64,000 bases of DNA, taken from contig OZ219862.1 in the NCBI GenBank assembly GCA_964291445.2, positions 1,617,509-1,681,508 on the forward strand. The letters run 5' to 3'. Shown here piece after piece: positions 37,199 through 45,089 of the stretch. Under the pieces are notes generated by a model, which was given only the letters and a program-made list of their open reading frames with translations, made no database searches and had not been told where the DNA came from. A program made the position numbers and the translations under genes. The DNA is from JAPOXR01 sp964291445 (GTDB lineage Bacteria; Pseudomonadota; Alphaproteobacteria; Rhodobacterales; Rhodobacteraceae). The stretch's first letter is position 1. Every line of letters begins with the position of its first letter.

Positions 37199-37288
37199 TC
37201 TACAATACCCGCTGGAGCGGGTAACTGACCTCCGCCCATGTCCGAAATCGCACTCACATCGGTTCATCCCCGCTATGGCGGGGAAAGG
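37199..37288 (-). ncRNA. creR: predicted Cas-regulating crRNA-like RNA (mini-CRISPR: pseudo-repeat, 32-nt pseudo-spacer, pseudo-repeat)
   Basis: Pseudo-repeat 1 (37,260-37,288) matches the array repeat at 23 of 29 positions, keeping the complete CCCCGC/GCGGGG stem and the exact AUGAACCG handle. Pseudo-repeat 2 (37,199-37,227) matches at 16 of 29 but keeps a six-pair stem, ACCCGC-TCCA-GCGGGT, with the outer C-G replaced by A-T. They are 61 bp apart, the exact array period, so the pseudo-spacer (37,228-37,259) is 32 nt. Cas6e should release a handle-bearing guide. The cas3 stop codon (TAG) lies in the loop of pseudo-repeat 1, so the guide may be processed from the 3' end of the cas3 transcript. 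The guide's seed matches the site at 37,128-37,162. Confidence 0.8.
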
Positions 37289-39909
37289 GTCCTGAGCCCA
37301 ATTCCTCTATCGTATATGAGATGATCACCAATTTTTCCACTGTATTCGTCAACAACTCCTACACGACATGACTCTTTCTTCCATCGGGGCCATGGTGCCA
37401 TGGCGGATTGGATTTCAGGGGAGTTCTGGTCAGGGAGAAGGTTGTCAAATCGTCTTCGTGAAGCTGTGACCTCCGAAAGAGACCACGCCATCGGTTCATC
37501 ATCATGATCTGCCCACGGGACCAGGCGGCCTCGACTGCGGCGAGCAAGCACAATTGTCACCTGCGGTTCTCCAAGGCGCGTCGGGAACAGCGCGTCGTTT
37601 CCGACGGCGCCTTTTGTCCCAAGGACGAATCCAGATTCAACATCCACCACGTTTCCCCGTGCAAGCCCCGCTTGGGCAAGCGATTCGCCATCCGACTTGA
37701 TCTGCTCCTCACTTATGGCATCTGGCACAACCGGAACATCGTCACCGTGCACTGCTTCAATCAGGTTGCGAAGCCCGTCAGGTGAATCGATTTTCCCTGC
37801 GTCAAACAATGCGCGGGCAGTCATCCACTGCTCGTCAAGCCGGTACACCCAGGCACCTCGGCCGAGAACCTCGCGAAGCCAGCCTTCTCCTTCAACGATG
37901 TCAGGGTCCGGCGACACCACGTGAAGCGTCGGTCCGGCGACAGGCCGAATTTCAGCAGGTCGAATTCCCATGTGCCGCCAGAGCCTGCCTGCTCTCTGGA
38001 TTAAGGAACCCATTGGGGCGAGATCCGACACCATCACATCAAAGTCCAAGTCAAGCGATGCTTCGACCACCTGCGTTGCAACCAAGACGCCGCCTTCTCT
38101 CCCCTCTCCACTCTTTCCAAATCTTTTTGTAATGGCTTGTTCGATTTGCAGCCGGTCAACCATGGCATACCTTGCATGCAAGAGTTCAGCCTTTATCCCT
38201 TTCTGCTTCAGGGCTTCAGTCGATGCCACTGCCTCGTCAACGGCATTCCGGATCCAAACGCACGAAGCGCCCTTGTCTGCCAACTGGGACAAGAGGGCAA
38301 GCGCATCGACTGTCCCTGACAAGCGCTCCACATTTACCGCCCGAGTGCACTCGGTGAACGCCTCGACTTTTTGACTCTTCTTGATTCTGCCAACAAGATG
38401 AATGCCCGGATAGTGTGTATTCTGCAATTCAACGGTCGCCTCTGCTCGACCAAGCTGAAATGCATCAACGAACGATTGCCGCAAGGCCAGCGGAAGGGTT
38501 GCTGTCATGACTATAGCCGATCCACCAAGCATTGCCTGCATCCTCAACAGTGCCTTCAACTCTTCCTGCATGTATGGATCATAGCTGTGAGCCTCATCGA
38601 CGATCAGCAGCCTGTCAGCCAAGCCAAATAGTCTGAGAGTGGAGAACTTCGTCGGGAGAATGCCAAGCAGCGCCTGATCGATGGTCCCAACGCACACGGT
38701 CGCAAGTAATGCCCTCCGCCGACTGTCCGTCAGCCACTCCACATGGTCAACCTCGGGTGTTTCGTCCCTTGAACCGCCCCGCAAACCTCGCATCGTGTCG
38801 TAAAGTTTTGCCCGTCCGTGGGTGAGGACGGTCGGAGGCATCGTTTCGAACAGGCCAGGCATAACTTTCTGCATGCGCTCGTACACTGCATCGGAGGTCG
38901 CCATCGTCGGAAGAGCAAAAAACAGCCCTCGGGCATTCCCAGCCAGAATCATGCGACGGGCCAGGATCAGCGCAGCTTCGGTCTTGCCCGTGCCAGTACC
39001 GTCTTCGAGGATGACCAGTTGGGGGGCTTCTCCCAAACCAACCGTCCTTGCAGCGTCCTGCATTGGTCGCAATTCGGTCATGTCTCCTAGCAAACCGGAA
39101 GCGTCTTTCGCGGCACAGGGAGGGTTCAGGCCGGCCTCCTCCACTGCCCGCTCGGCAAGTCGACGTGATTCTTCAAATGAGGCCTTAAGGCTCCCTAGGT
39201 CGCGCTTGAGTGGAAACCACTCCTCGTTTGAGCCAATCCAGTCCGATGCAACCGTCAGGCCGCTCAGCACCCAACTCAGCGACTTCGCTTCACAAATCTT
39301 CATGCCGTCCATTGATGCGCCCGGGATCAGATTCAAGAGTTGATCGGTCCATTGGCGGGCTGCTGTTTCGCCATCTCCAACAAATTGGCGGTAACGACGC
39401 ATCTGGTTCCGGTTGCCAAAAGCTCGGGTGGGCGGTTGGCCGTGATGACCGGCCACAGCTGCATACAGTTCGAACCGCACCTGGTCATCGACGCAAAGGT
39501 GGTCCAGCTTTTCGTCCAACATGCTGCAGAGAAGGAAGTCGGAAAGTTGCCAGTGTCGCGGTGCACCTGACTTGCCATCTCGAATCAATGCCCGGAATGA
39601 CTCGGAGAGTTTTCCGACATCATGCAACGCCACCAGCAAGATCACTGCCTGCCGCTGCGTGTCCGAAAGCCAGGAAAACGCCGTGTGACCCTCGATAAGA
39701 CGTTCGGCACATGCAGCAACATCCAGCATATGCACAACCGCAGGAAGTTCGTTGCCCTCACTGTTGGATTTTCCCGGCCAATCATACAAAGGGTTCAACA
39801 CGGCATCCAATTCGCCCCAAACTCCAATTCTTCCCTCTGGACAGGTCTTACCGCAATAGTTGACCTGGATCCTGAAGGACAGGAGCCAAGAGGGGGCGAG
39901 CCCATGCAA
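37273..39909 (-). CDS. cas3: CRISPR-associated nuclease-helicase Cas3, type I-E
   Basis: An 878-aa protein. The HD nuclease domain shows H60 (VVHMLDVAA), H96-D97 (ALHDVGK) and H155-H156 (AGHHGQPP), plus the family ASDWIGSNEEWF. The SF2 helicase has EDGTGTGKTEAALILARR (residues 302-319) and DEAH (438-441), then late VATQVVEASLDLDFD and QRAGRLWRH. The start is uncertain: the first in-frame initiator is a TTG at 39909, and the family usually begins close to the WGE at residue 31. The stop codon is embedded in a pseudo-CRISPR repeat. It degrades DNA bound by Cascade. Confidence 0.95.
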   Translation of the reverse strand: MHGLAPSWLLSFRIQVNYCGKTCPEGRIGVWGELDAVLNPLYDWPGKSNSEGNELPAVVHMLDVAACAERLIEGHTAFSWLSDTQRQAVILLVALHDVGKLSESFRALIRDGKSGAPRHWQLSDFLLCSMLDEKLDHLCVDDQVRFELYAAVAGHHGQPPTRAFGNRNQMRRYRQFVGDGETAARQWTDQLLNLIPGASMDGMKICEAKSLSWVLSGLTVASDWIGSNEEWFPLKRDLGSLKASFEESRRLAERAVEEAGLNPPCAAKDASGLLGDMTELRPMQDAARTVGLGEAPQLVILEDGTGTGKTEAALILARRMILAGNARGLFFALPTMATSDAVYERMQKVMPGLFETMPPTVLTHGRAKLYDTMRGLRGGSRDETPEVDHVEWLTDSRRRALLATVCVGTIDQALLGILPTKFSTLRLFGLADRLLIVDEAHSYDPYMQEELKALLRMQAMLGGSAIVMTATLPLALRQSFVDAFQLGRAEATVELQNTHYPGIHLVGRIKKSQKVEAFTECTRAVNVERLSGTVDALALLSQLADKGASCVWIRNAVDEAVASTEALKQKGIKAELLHARYAMVDRLQIEQAITKRFGKSGEGREGGVLVATQVVEASLDLDFDVMVSDLAPMGSLIQRAGRLWRHMGIRPAEIRPVAGPTLHVVSPDPDIVEGEGWLREVLGRGAWVYRLDEQWMTARALFDAGKIDSPDGLRNLIEAVHGDDVPVVPDAISEEQIKSDGESLAQAGLARGNVVDVESGFVLGTKGAVGNDALFPTRLGEPQVTIVLARRSRGRLVPWADHDDEPMAWSLSEVTASRRRFDNLLPDQNSPEIQSAMAPWPRWKKESCRVGVVDEYSGKIGDHLIYDRGIGLRTLSPP

Positions 39910-40018
39910 GGCGCGCCACCCGGTTGATAATGGTGGAACGTTGTCACGAATCTACTGTCAACCAATCCTTCGATAGCAAGGAATTTGGCAAGGTGTCGCA
40001 TGCCAATCCCGCTTCTGC
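39910..40018. promoter_or_regulatory. short region upstream of cas3
   Basis: The 109 bp separating the iron-binding-protein stop from cas3 should hold the cas3 promoter. A minus-strand TTGACA (39,957-39,962) is a perfect -35 hexamer, but no -10 lies at a usual distance. Direct TGTCA copies flank it. I make no firm promoter call. Confidence 0.3.
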
Positions 40019-41059
40019 CTATTTCCACCCGGCCCGGTCCATGACTTTGACCGCCTCGCTGTTGTAGAGGCCCAGCTGTGACAGGTTCACGCTGTCCTCG
40101 GCGAATTCTCCCCAGGACATCAGGACAGGGGATAGCGGGACTCCAGGCACTGTCGGATATTCGTGGTTTACGGAGGAATACCAGCTCTGCGCCTCCGGAG
40201 ACACCAGGAACCGGAGCAGCTTCAATGCGTTGTCCCGGTTCTTCGCATGCGTCGTGATGCCGGCTCCACTGACATTGACATGTGCGCCGCGGCCCTCCTG
40301 GTTTGGCCAATGGATTTTCAGTTTCTGTACCGTTTGCACGTCATCCGGATTGCTGCTGCCGGCAAGACGGCCAAAATAATAGGTGTTGACGACGGCCAGG
40401 TCGCACTCGCCCGCAGCCACGGCCCTGATCTGGTCAGTGTCGCCACCGGCTGGAGATCTTGCCAGGTTGCCAACCAGGCCCCTGGCCCACTCTTCGGCAG
40501 CCACCGAGCCGGATTCAACAATCATCGAGGCCACGAGCGACTGGTTGTAGATGTTGCTTGAAGACCTGATGCAGATCCTGCCATGCCACTGCGGGTCGGC
40601 CAATGCCTCGTAGGTTGACAGCTTGTCTGCATCGACACGATCTGCCGAGTACACGATCACACGCGCCCGCTTGGACAATCCAATCCAATAGCCATCCTTG
40701 TCTTGAAGGTGGGCCGGCACTGCTCCGGTCACCAACTCATCGTCGATCGGCCGCAACACACCGGCTTCCCTGGCCCTGTGCAGACGTCCCGCATCGACGG
40801 TGATGAATATGTCCGCCGGTGTTGCATCGGCCTCCAGTTCCAGCCGTTTCAGCAATTCGTCCGCCTTGCCGGTTACCAGGTTGAACTCGATACCGGTCTG
40901 CTCCTCGAAATCCCTCAGCAGTGGTTCGATCAGTTCCTGCTTGCGGGCCGAGTATATGTTGACAACGCCATCACCCGATTGGGCAGATGCGCCAAAGGGC
41001 GGAGCCATCAAGGACAGCACAACCGCAATTGCGGTGAAGAATCTTGAAATTTTTGTCAT
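40019..41059 (-). CDS. iron(III) ABC transporter periplasmic binding protein (FbpA/FutA-like)
   Basis: A 346-aa protein. The ATG at 41057-41059 follows AAAGGGGACG and opens a Sec signal ending FGASA. The mature protein has VVNIYSARKQELIEPLLRDF, FITVDAGRLHRAREAGVLRP, GRICIRSSSNIYNQSLVASM and CDLAVVNTYYFGRLAG. The paired tyrosines (TYYFGR) are the Fe(III)-binding tyrosines of the FutA/FbpA family. No permease or ATPase is adjacent, so partners must be elsewhere. A RirA-like operator lies 48 bp upstream. Confidence 0.9.
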   Translation of the reverse strand: MTKISRFFTAIAVVLSLMAPPFGASAQSGDGVVNIYSARKQELIEPLLRDFEEQTGIEFNLVTGKADELLKRLELEADATPADIFITVDAGRLHRAREAGVLRPIDDELVTGAVPAHLQDKDGYWIGLSKRARVIVYSADRVDADKLSTYEALADPQWHGRICIRSSSNIYNQSLVASMIVESGSVAAEEWARGLVGNLARSPAGGDTDQIRAVAAGECDLAVVNTYYFGRLAGSSNPDDVQTVQKLKIHWPNQEGRGAHVNVSGAGITTHAKNRDNALKLLRFLVSPEAQSWYSSVNHEYPTVPGVPLSPVLMSWGEFAEDSVNLSQLGLYNSEAVKVMDRAGWK

Positions 41060-41106
41060 GATCACGTCCCCTTTGCAGGTGAATACGAAGGTGGGAACCG
41101 GGGTTC

Positions 41107-41148
41107 GCCATAATTCCTGACTAATATACTCAGGAATTATGGCGTCAA
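41107..41148 (-). promoter_or_regulatory. RirA-type iron-responsive operator overlapping a promoter
   Basis: A perfect 14-bp inverted repeat (41,107-41,120 and 41,130-41,143, arm GCCATAATTCCTGA) with a 9-bp centre gives TGA-N9-TCA, the consensus of the rhizobial RirA iron-responsive operator. On the minus strand TTGACG (41,143-41,148), 16 bp, then TATTAG inside the palindrome forms a plausible promoter, so a bound repressor would block RNA polymerase. It sits directly before an iron-binding-protein gene. Confidence 0.7.
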
Positions 41149-41380
41149 CCACTTTCTTGCAGGCAAGATTGGCCGCATTACCCCCTGCCTGCCTTCCGTT
41201 GGCTGCAAGCAGGCGCGCGTCACAAGAATTTGGTCGCGGGGTTGCGCATTTGCACGATGGCCCGATTGTGGTCCTTCGGCAATTTTTCCGCGGATGGTTA
41301 CGGCAGGATGGCGCGGGTCGCAGCGTACGGCAGTGGGTCCGAATTGACGCCACCTGTGGTGCAGGCCCTCAGCGATCCAG

Positions 41381-42439
41381 TCATCTCCTGTTGCGGGCCA
41401 GCCATTTGTCGACCCGAGCAACAATGTCGTCGACCGCGGGATGACTGGCTCCCCTGTCGGCAGCAATCCGCTGCACGAGACGGTCCACTCTCTCGATATT
41501 CGAGGCTCCGGCTGCAAGCGCGCGGGCAGCCGAGGATGGCGTGACAAGCGACTCCGCCGCCTTGGCATACTTGTCAAACGAAACCATGTCTTCCCTGCCT
41601 GCTCCCAGCGAAATGCATAATTCCGTCACCCATTCATAGATCATCCGGGACTCGTCGAGATTCTCATGAACGGCATCCCGTATTGGACGCATGTCGTCCG
41701 AACCGACACACCGGTAATTGCCTGCAAGCAGCATGCTCCACTTGGCCATTGGCACAAAAATGGATTCATGCACCCTGAGCTTCACCGGGACTTCGATCAC
41801 TTCACCATCAAGATTGTATCGGGCGTTCTGGATGTCGGTCTCCAGCCGACGGAGGATTGCCGTGTGGGCGTCGGATGCGAACCTTGCTGCCTTGAAATTG
41901 GTCGGCAATCGTACCTGTAGCACATTGGCCGGCTGGTCCGGCGGTCGAAACGCCTGTGGATCCGGACTGCAAAGCGTCATCTGTTCTGGGCTGACAGCAT
42001 CCCAGACCGTGGCATCGGCATAGCAGTTGCGGCATGACCGGGCATCAATGCCGGAAATGCGGGACAGATAGGGCAGAGGCGGCATGTTCATGATCGACAT
42101 GCATGGCCGGGCTGCCGAACCGATGCGGCCAAGGAGGTTACGGATGTCGGGATGACGATATTGTGGCTCCTGCATTGCAAGCACGATCAGATCGAACTCC
42201 GCTGGGCAGATCTGGTCCGGACCAGAAGCCGAAACCGGCCCATCAAGGTCACGGGTGCGGATTTCGACCAACCCTTCCCTGTTTCTGATCGGAAACCTTA
42301 CTATCGCTCCTTCGGAATTGATCAGTTCCGCTTCTTCGGGAAGGCAAACGAGCCTCGCCGAATGTCCGGCCATGGCCAATTTGGCCGCCAGCAACGAACC
42401 ATAGGAGGCCCCTAGAATGCCTACATTGTAACTGCCCAT
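41381..42439 (-). CDS. NAD(P)-binding protein of the ketopantoate reductase (ApbA/PanE) type
   Basis: A 352-aa protein. The Rossmann start YNVGILGASYGSLLAAKLAM (GxxGxxx(S/G) with Ala/Ser variation) and FDLIVLAMQEPQYRHPDIRN are typical of 2-dehydropantoate 2-reductase N-domains. The C-domain contains KWSMLLAGNYRC and a helical SLVTPSSAARALAAG. The second glycine of the usual GxGxxG is replaced, and the central region is long (about 60 extra residues), so it may act on another substrate. There is no pantothenate gene nearby. It starts with an ATG at 42439. Confidence 0.65.
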   Translation of the reverse strand: MGSYNVGILGASYGSLLAAKLAMAGHSARLVCLPEEAELINSEGAIVRFPIRNREGLVEIRTRDLDGPVSASGPDQICPAEFDLIVLAMQEPQYRHPDIRNLLGRIGSAARPCMSIMNMPPLPYLSRISGIDARSCRNCYADATVWDAVSPEQMTLCSPDPQAFRPPDQPANVLQVRLPTNFKAARFASDAHTAILRRLETDIQNARYNLDGEVIEVPVKLRVHESIFVPMAKWSMLLAGNYRCVGSDDMRPIRDAVHENLDESRMIYEWVTELCISLGAGREDMVSFDKYAKAAESLVTPSSAARALAAGASNIERVDRLVQRIAADRGASHPAVDDIVARVDKWLARNRR

Positions 42440-43192
42440 CCTGATCCTTTCCCCGTGCCAAATTTCACCAAAGTGTCACCCGGATTTCATCCAGGGTAGC
42501 CGGTCAACTTCACTCATAGCAACCGCCTGATTTCAGCAATGCGGCCACCCGGAGCGAAGCGACGCTATCGGGCTGTATTCGGCAGTCGGTCCTCCTTGTC
42601 CAAATCCGGTCCCGATCTACCGCCCAGACGGCCATATCGCAAGGCGCCGCTGCGAGGACGGGCTCGTTCATGGCTGCATGGTCGGCGCGTCGACACTCTC
42701 GAGCTGGCCAATTCCGCCGGGTTGTTGCGAATGGCGGAGCTGACAAAAGTGCTTCGGCAACACATCCTGCCGGACAGCAATGCCCGCTCCTGCACCCAGC
42801 ACCCAGGGAACCGATCTGGTCCGGCTTTCCGGTGAGTTTCATGTCAAACTCTTCGAGGCATCCGGGCATTTCATCCTTCGGCGCCTGATCCGGAAACCTG
42901 CCACCAGATCGTCACCTGTCGCCTGACCCTACGGCCCCTCCAATCACAAACCTGTCCCGAGAGCGAACATATGGGCATACTGAGCGCGATCGAGCGCGGA
43001 GTTATGGATCTGGCCGAAACCCGGATGTTCGAACACCCGAACCCAATCCGAGACGACCTGGATTTCTCGGCTCCGCGACCGCATGAACGGGACCTGGCGG
43101 GCTCCGGGGATTGACCTGGCGGTCAAATGCCCCGCAGCAGCACGTCCCATGGCCACGCTGCAGGCAATTGTGCCTGAATTACAATTCGGAGG
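42440..43192. other. 753-bp gap with no recognisable gene
   Basis: Several ORFs up to 119 codons exist on both strands, for example minus 42,510-42,869, but none has family-like content and codon use appears unconstrained. It may be decayed sequence next to the tRNA. I found no copy of the tRNA 3' end that would mark an integrated element. Confidence 0.4.
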
Positions 43193-43269
43193 TGGCGCGC
43201 TGGGGAGGATTCGAACCCCCGACCCCTTGATTCGTAGTCAAGTACTCTATCCAGCTGAGCTACCAGCGC
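43193..43269 (-). tRNA. tRNA-Arg (anticodon ACG)
   Basis: The minus strand folds as a cloverleaf: acceptor GCGCTGG pairs with CCAGCGC; D arm GCTC/GAGT; anticodon arm CTTGA-CTACGAA-TCAAG with ACG at positions 34-36; T arm GGGGG-TTCGAAT-CCTCC. The discriminator is G and CCA is encoded (plus 43,193-43,195). A34 would be modified to inosine to read CGU/CGC/CGA. Confidence 0.96.
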
Positions 43270-43352
43270 CGCCGAGAGGGGTTAATGGCAGTTCATGTGA
43301 ATTGCAAGGCAGGGATGTCGTTGCAGCGGCTGCCTGCCGAGGGTCAGCACCA

Positions 43353-45089
43353 TCAGCGGTCTCTGCCTGCCTTGACGGGACCGGATGCGATATTACCGCC
43401 ATCCAGGGGCAGCTTCAGGATGACTTCTGCCCCCGCCCGCCTGGCCCCGTGCGGCGATCTGGGTTGGTCGGCGATCAGCATGCCGCCGCCAAGCTGGTTG
43501 CATCTCTCCCTGACGATTTCGATTCCCAGCCCCCAACCCTTGATCCCTGCCAGGGGATCCTGCTGGGCACCCGTACGGTCCGGTTTCAGCCTGCCAAAGC
43601 CGGGCCCGTTGTCCCGAACCCAGATCTCGACATCGCCATTCATCCGGCGGGCACCGACTTCAACGACATTTTTCTGCCAACCATCCGCAAAGTCACCCGC
43701 TCGGAATATCTTCGTCGAATTCCAGATCAGGTTGTTGAGAGCGCTGGTCAGGGCAGCCCGGTTCGAATGCATCACCAGACCGTCCGGAACATCGACACAG
43801 GCCCTGGCAACGAAGACATGCCTGAATGACGCCTCGTTGCGAAGACTGCTCAACTCCTTCCTCAACTCCACGATCGGCTGCACATCGGTGGCCATTTCCA
43901 GGACCGCATCGTCGGCATCAAGGTCAAAATGCGTGCAGAGCAGATCGGCGCAGAAGCCACCGAGATCAATCTCCTCCCATTCAGCATTGCTTCTGCCCCA
44001 TTTCATGAAGATGAAGATGTCCTCGAGATACTTGCGGGTATTGCTCAGCTTTTCCTCGAGCAACTCCACGAACAGCGATCTCACCGCCGGTTCATCGATG
44101 CCGGGAACAAGCCGGATATAGGATGACATCCTGCTTAGCTCGCCATTGATGTCATGTTCCACCTTGCCGCGGTAGTCGCGGAACACTTCCAGCCCCATCG
44201 CGTGCAGCTTGCTGCTCAACTCATTGGCCGCCTCCTGCCCCATGGCAATTTCACGTATGGTGCTCTGCTGTTCGAACACGGCGCCCGCAGACGCCATCGG
44301 GTTGTCCCTGATCGTCTGCAGGAATCCCGACAACTCCCTGGCTGGCACACCGATCCGTCTCTTGGCAATGACATATACCGGCACCACTACCAGCAGCAGC
44401 AGGATGGTGGCCTGCAGGAAGTATACGCTCATGAATTCCAGCATCCTGCTCTTCAGGTGCCGGCGATCGAGCAGGACATGGTCGATGAGCGGTTGAAAGC
44501 TGCCGGGTCCCGCTTCCCGCCCGGCGCTGGTTTCCGACAGGAGGCTGCCGGCGTTCTTGATCAGGATGTTCTGGTCGCCCCGGCCGATCAGGCGAACGAC
44601 CGGACCGAAGAGGTAGCTGAGAATGTTCTGCGAATTGGCGTTGATTTCAATGACCTCGCCGGAAGGCACCTGCCCTGATTCGGTGAATTGCTGGCTGCTG
44701 TTCCTGCCCGGTGTCTTGAAGCCCGGATTCAGAATGCCGTGCTGTATCTGCTGGTCCTCGAGAATTCCAAGGATCTTGCCGTAGATTTCCGGCTCGACAT
44801 CGTCGCAGGCATCCCTGCCGTCACAGACGATCGACGCCAGCAGGCTGGATTTCTCCACCGAGGTTATGACCTGGTCGCGCTCGAAAACTGCCAGCAGGAC
44901 CACGAACAGCACCGCCTCGGCCAAGACAACAAGCAGGGCGGTGCCGATAAACAGGTAATCCCCTATTGAAGACAGCCGCGTGTAATCTCTCGTGTCCCCT
45001 TGCCGGTGCCAGCCCCTACCATCGCTGGATGAATCGGACGAATTTCCTGATCCTGTTGTCGCCGAACAATCTCTTCGAGAAAAAGGCAC
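43353..45089 (-). CDS. orphan sensor histidine kinase
   Basis: A 578-aa protein. A membrane helix at about residues 48-70 and a second at about 222-243 enclose a periplasmic sensor region with a cysteine pair (IVCDGRDACDD). The transmitter has a DHp-like helix with KVEHDINGELSRM (candidate phospho-His), N-box SALNNLIWNSTKIF, G1 VRDNGPGFGRL and G2 GIKGWGLGIEIV. No response regulator is adjacent. The only in-frame ATG at 45089 places its first 25 codons inside the upstream oxidoreductase gene, so a downstream non-ATG start is possible. Confidence 0.85.
   Translation of the reverse strand: MPFSRRDCSATTGSGNSSDSSSDGRGWHRQGDTRDYTRLSSIGDYLFIGTALLVVLAEAVLFVVLLAVFERDQVITSVEKSSLLASIVCDGRDACDDVEPEIYGKILGILEDQQIQHGILNPGFKTPGRNSSQQFTESGQVPSGEVIEINANSQNILSYLFGPVVRLIGRGDQNILIKNAGSLLSETSAGREAGPGSFQPLIDHVLLDRRHLKSRMLEFMSVYFLQATILLLLVVVPVYVIAKRRIGVPARELSGFLQTIRDNPMASAGAVFEQQSTIREIAMGQEAANELSSKLHAMGLEVFRDYRGKVEHDINGELSRMSSYIRLVPGIDEPAVRSLFVELLEEKLSNTRKYLEDIFIFMKWGRSNAEWEEIDLGGFCADLLCTHFDLDADDAVLEMATDVQPIVELRKELSSLRNEASFRHVFVARACVDVPDGLVMHSNRAALTSALNNLIWNSTKIFRAGDFADGWQKNVVEVGARRMNGDVEIWVRDNGPGFGRLKPDRTGAQQDPLAGIKGWGLGIEIVRERCNQLGGGMLIADQPRSPHGARRAGAEVILKLPLDGGNIASGPVKAGRDR

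Noticed and set aside
37199..37227. A Rho-independent terminator for cas3
   Set aside because: The hairpin lacks a T run. Its 61-bp spacing from the other pseudo-repeat, plus the guide-target match, are better explained by a mini-CRISPR.
41107..41143. A transcription terminator
   Set aside because: No T tract follows on either strand. It lies upstream of a gene start, overlaps a promoter and matches the TGA-N9-TCA iron operator.
42510..42869. A 119-codon minus-strand ORF in the gap beside tRNA-Arg
   Set aside because: No family-like content, no good ribosome-binding site, and other frames are equally open.
43193..43269. tRNA-Arg as the attachment site of an integrated element
   Set aside because: No integrase gene and no second copy of the tRNA 3' end were seen in the window.
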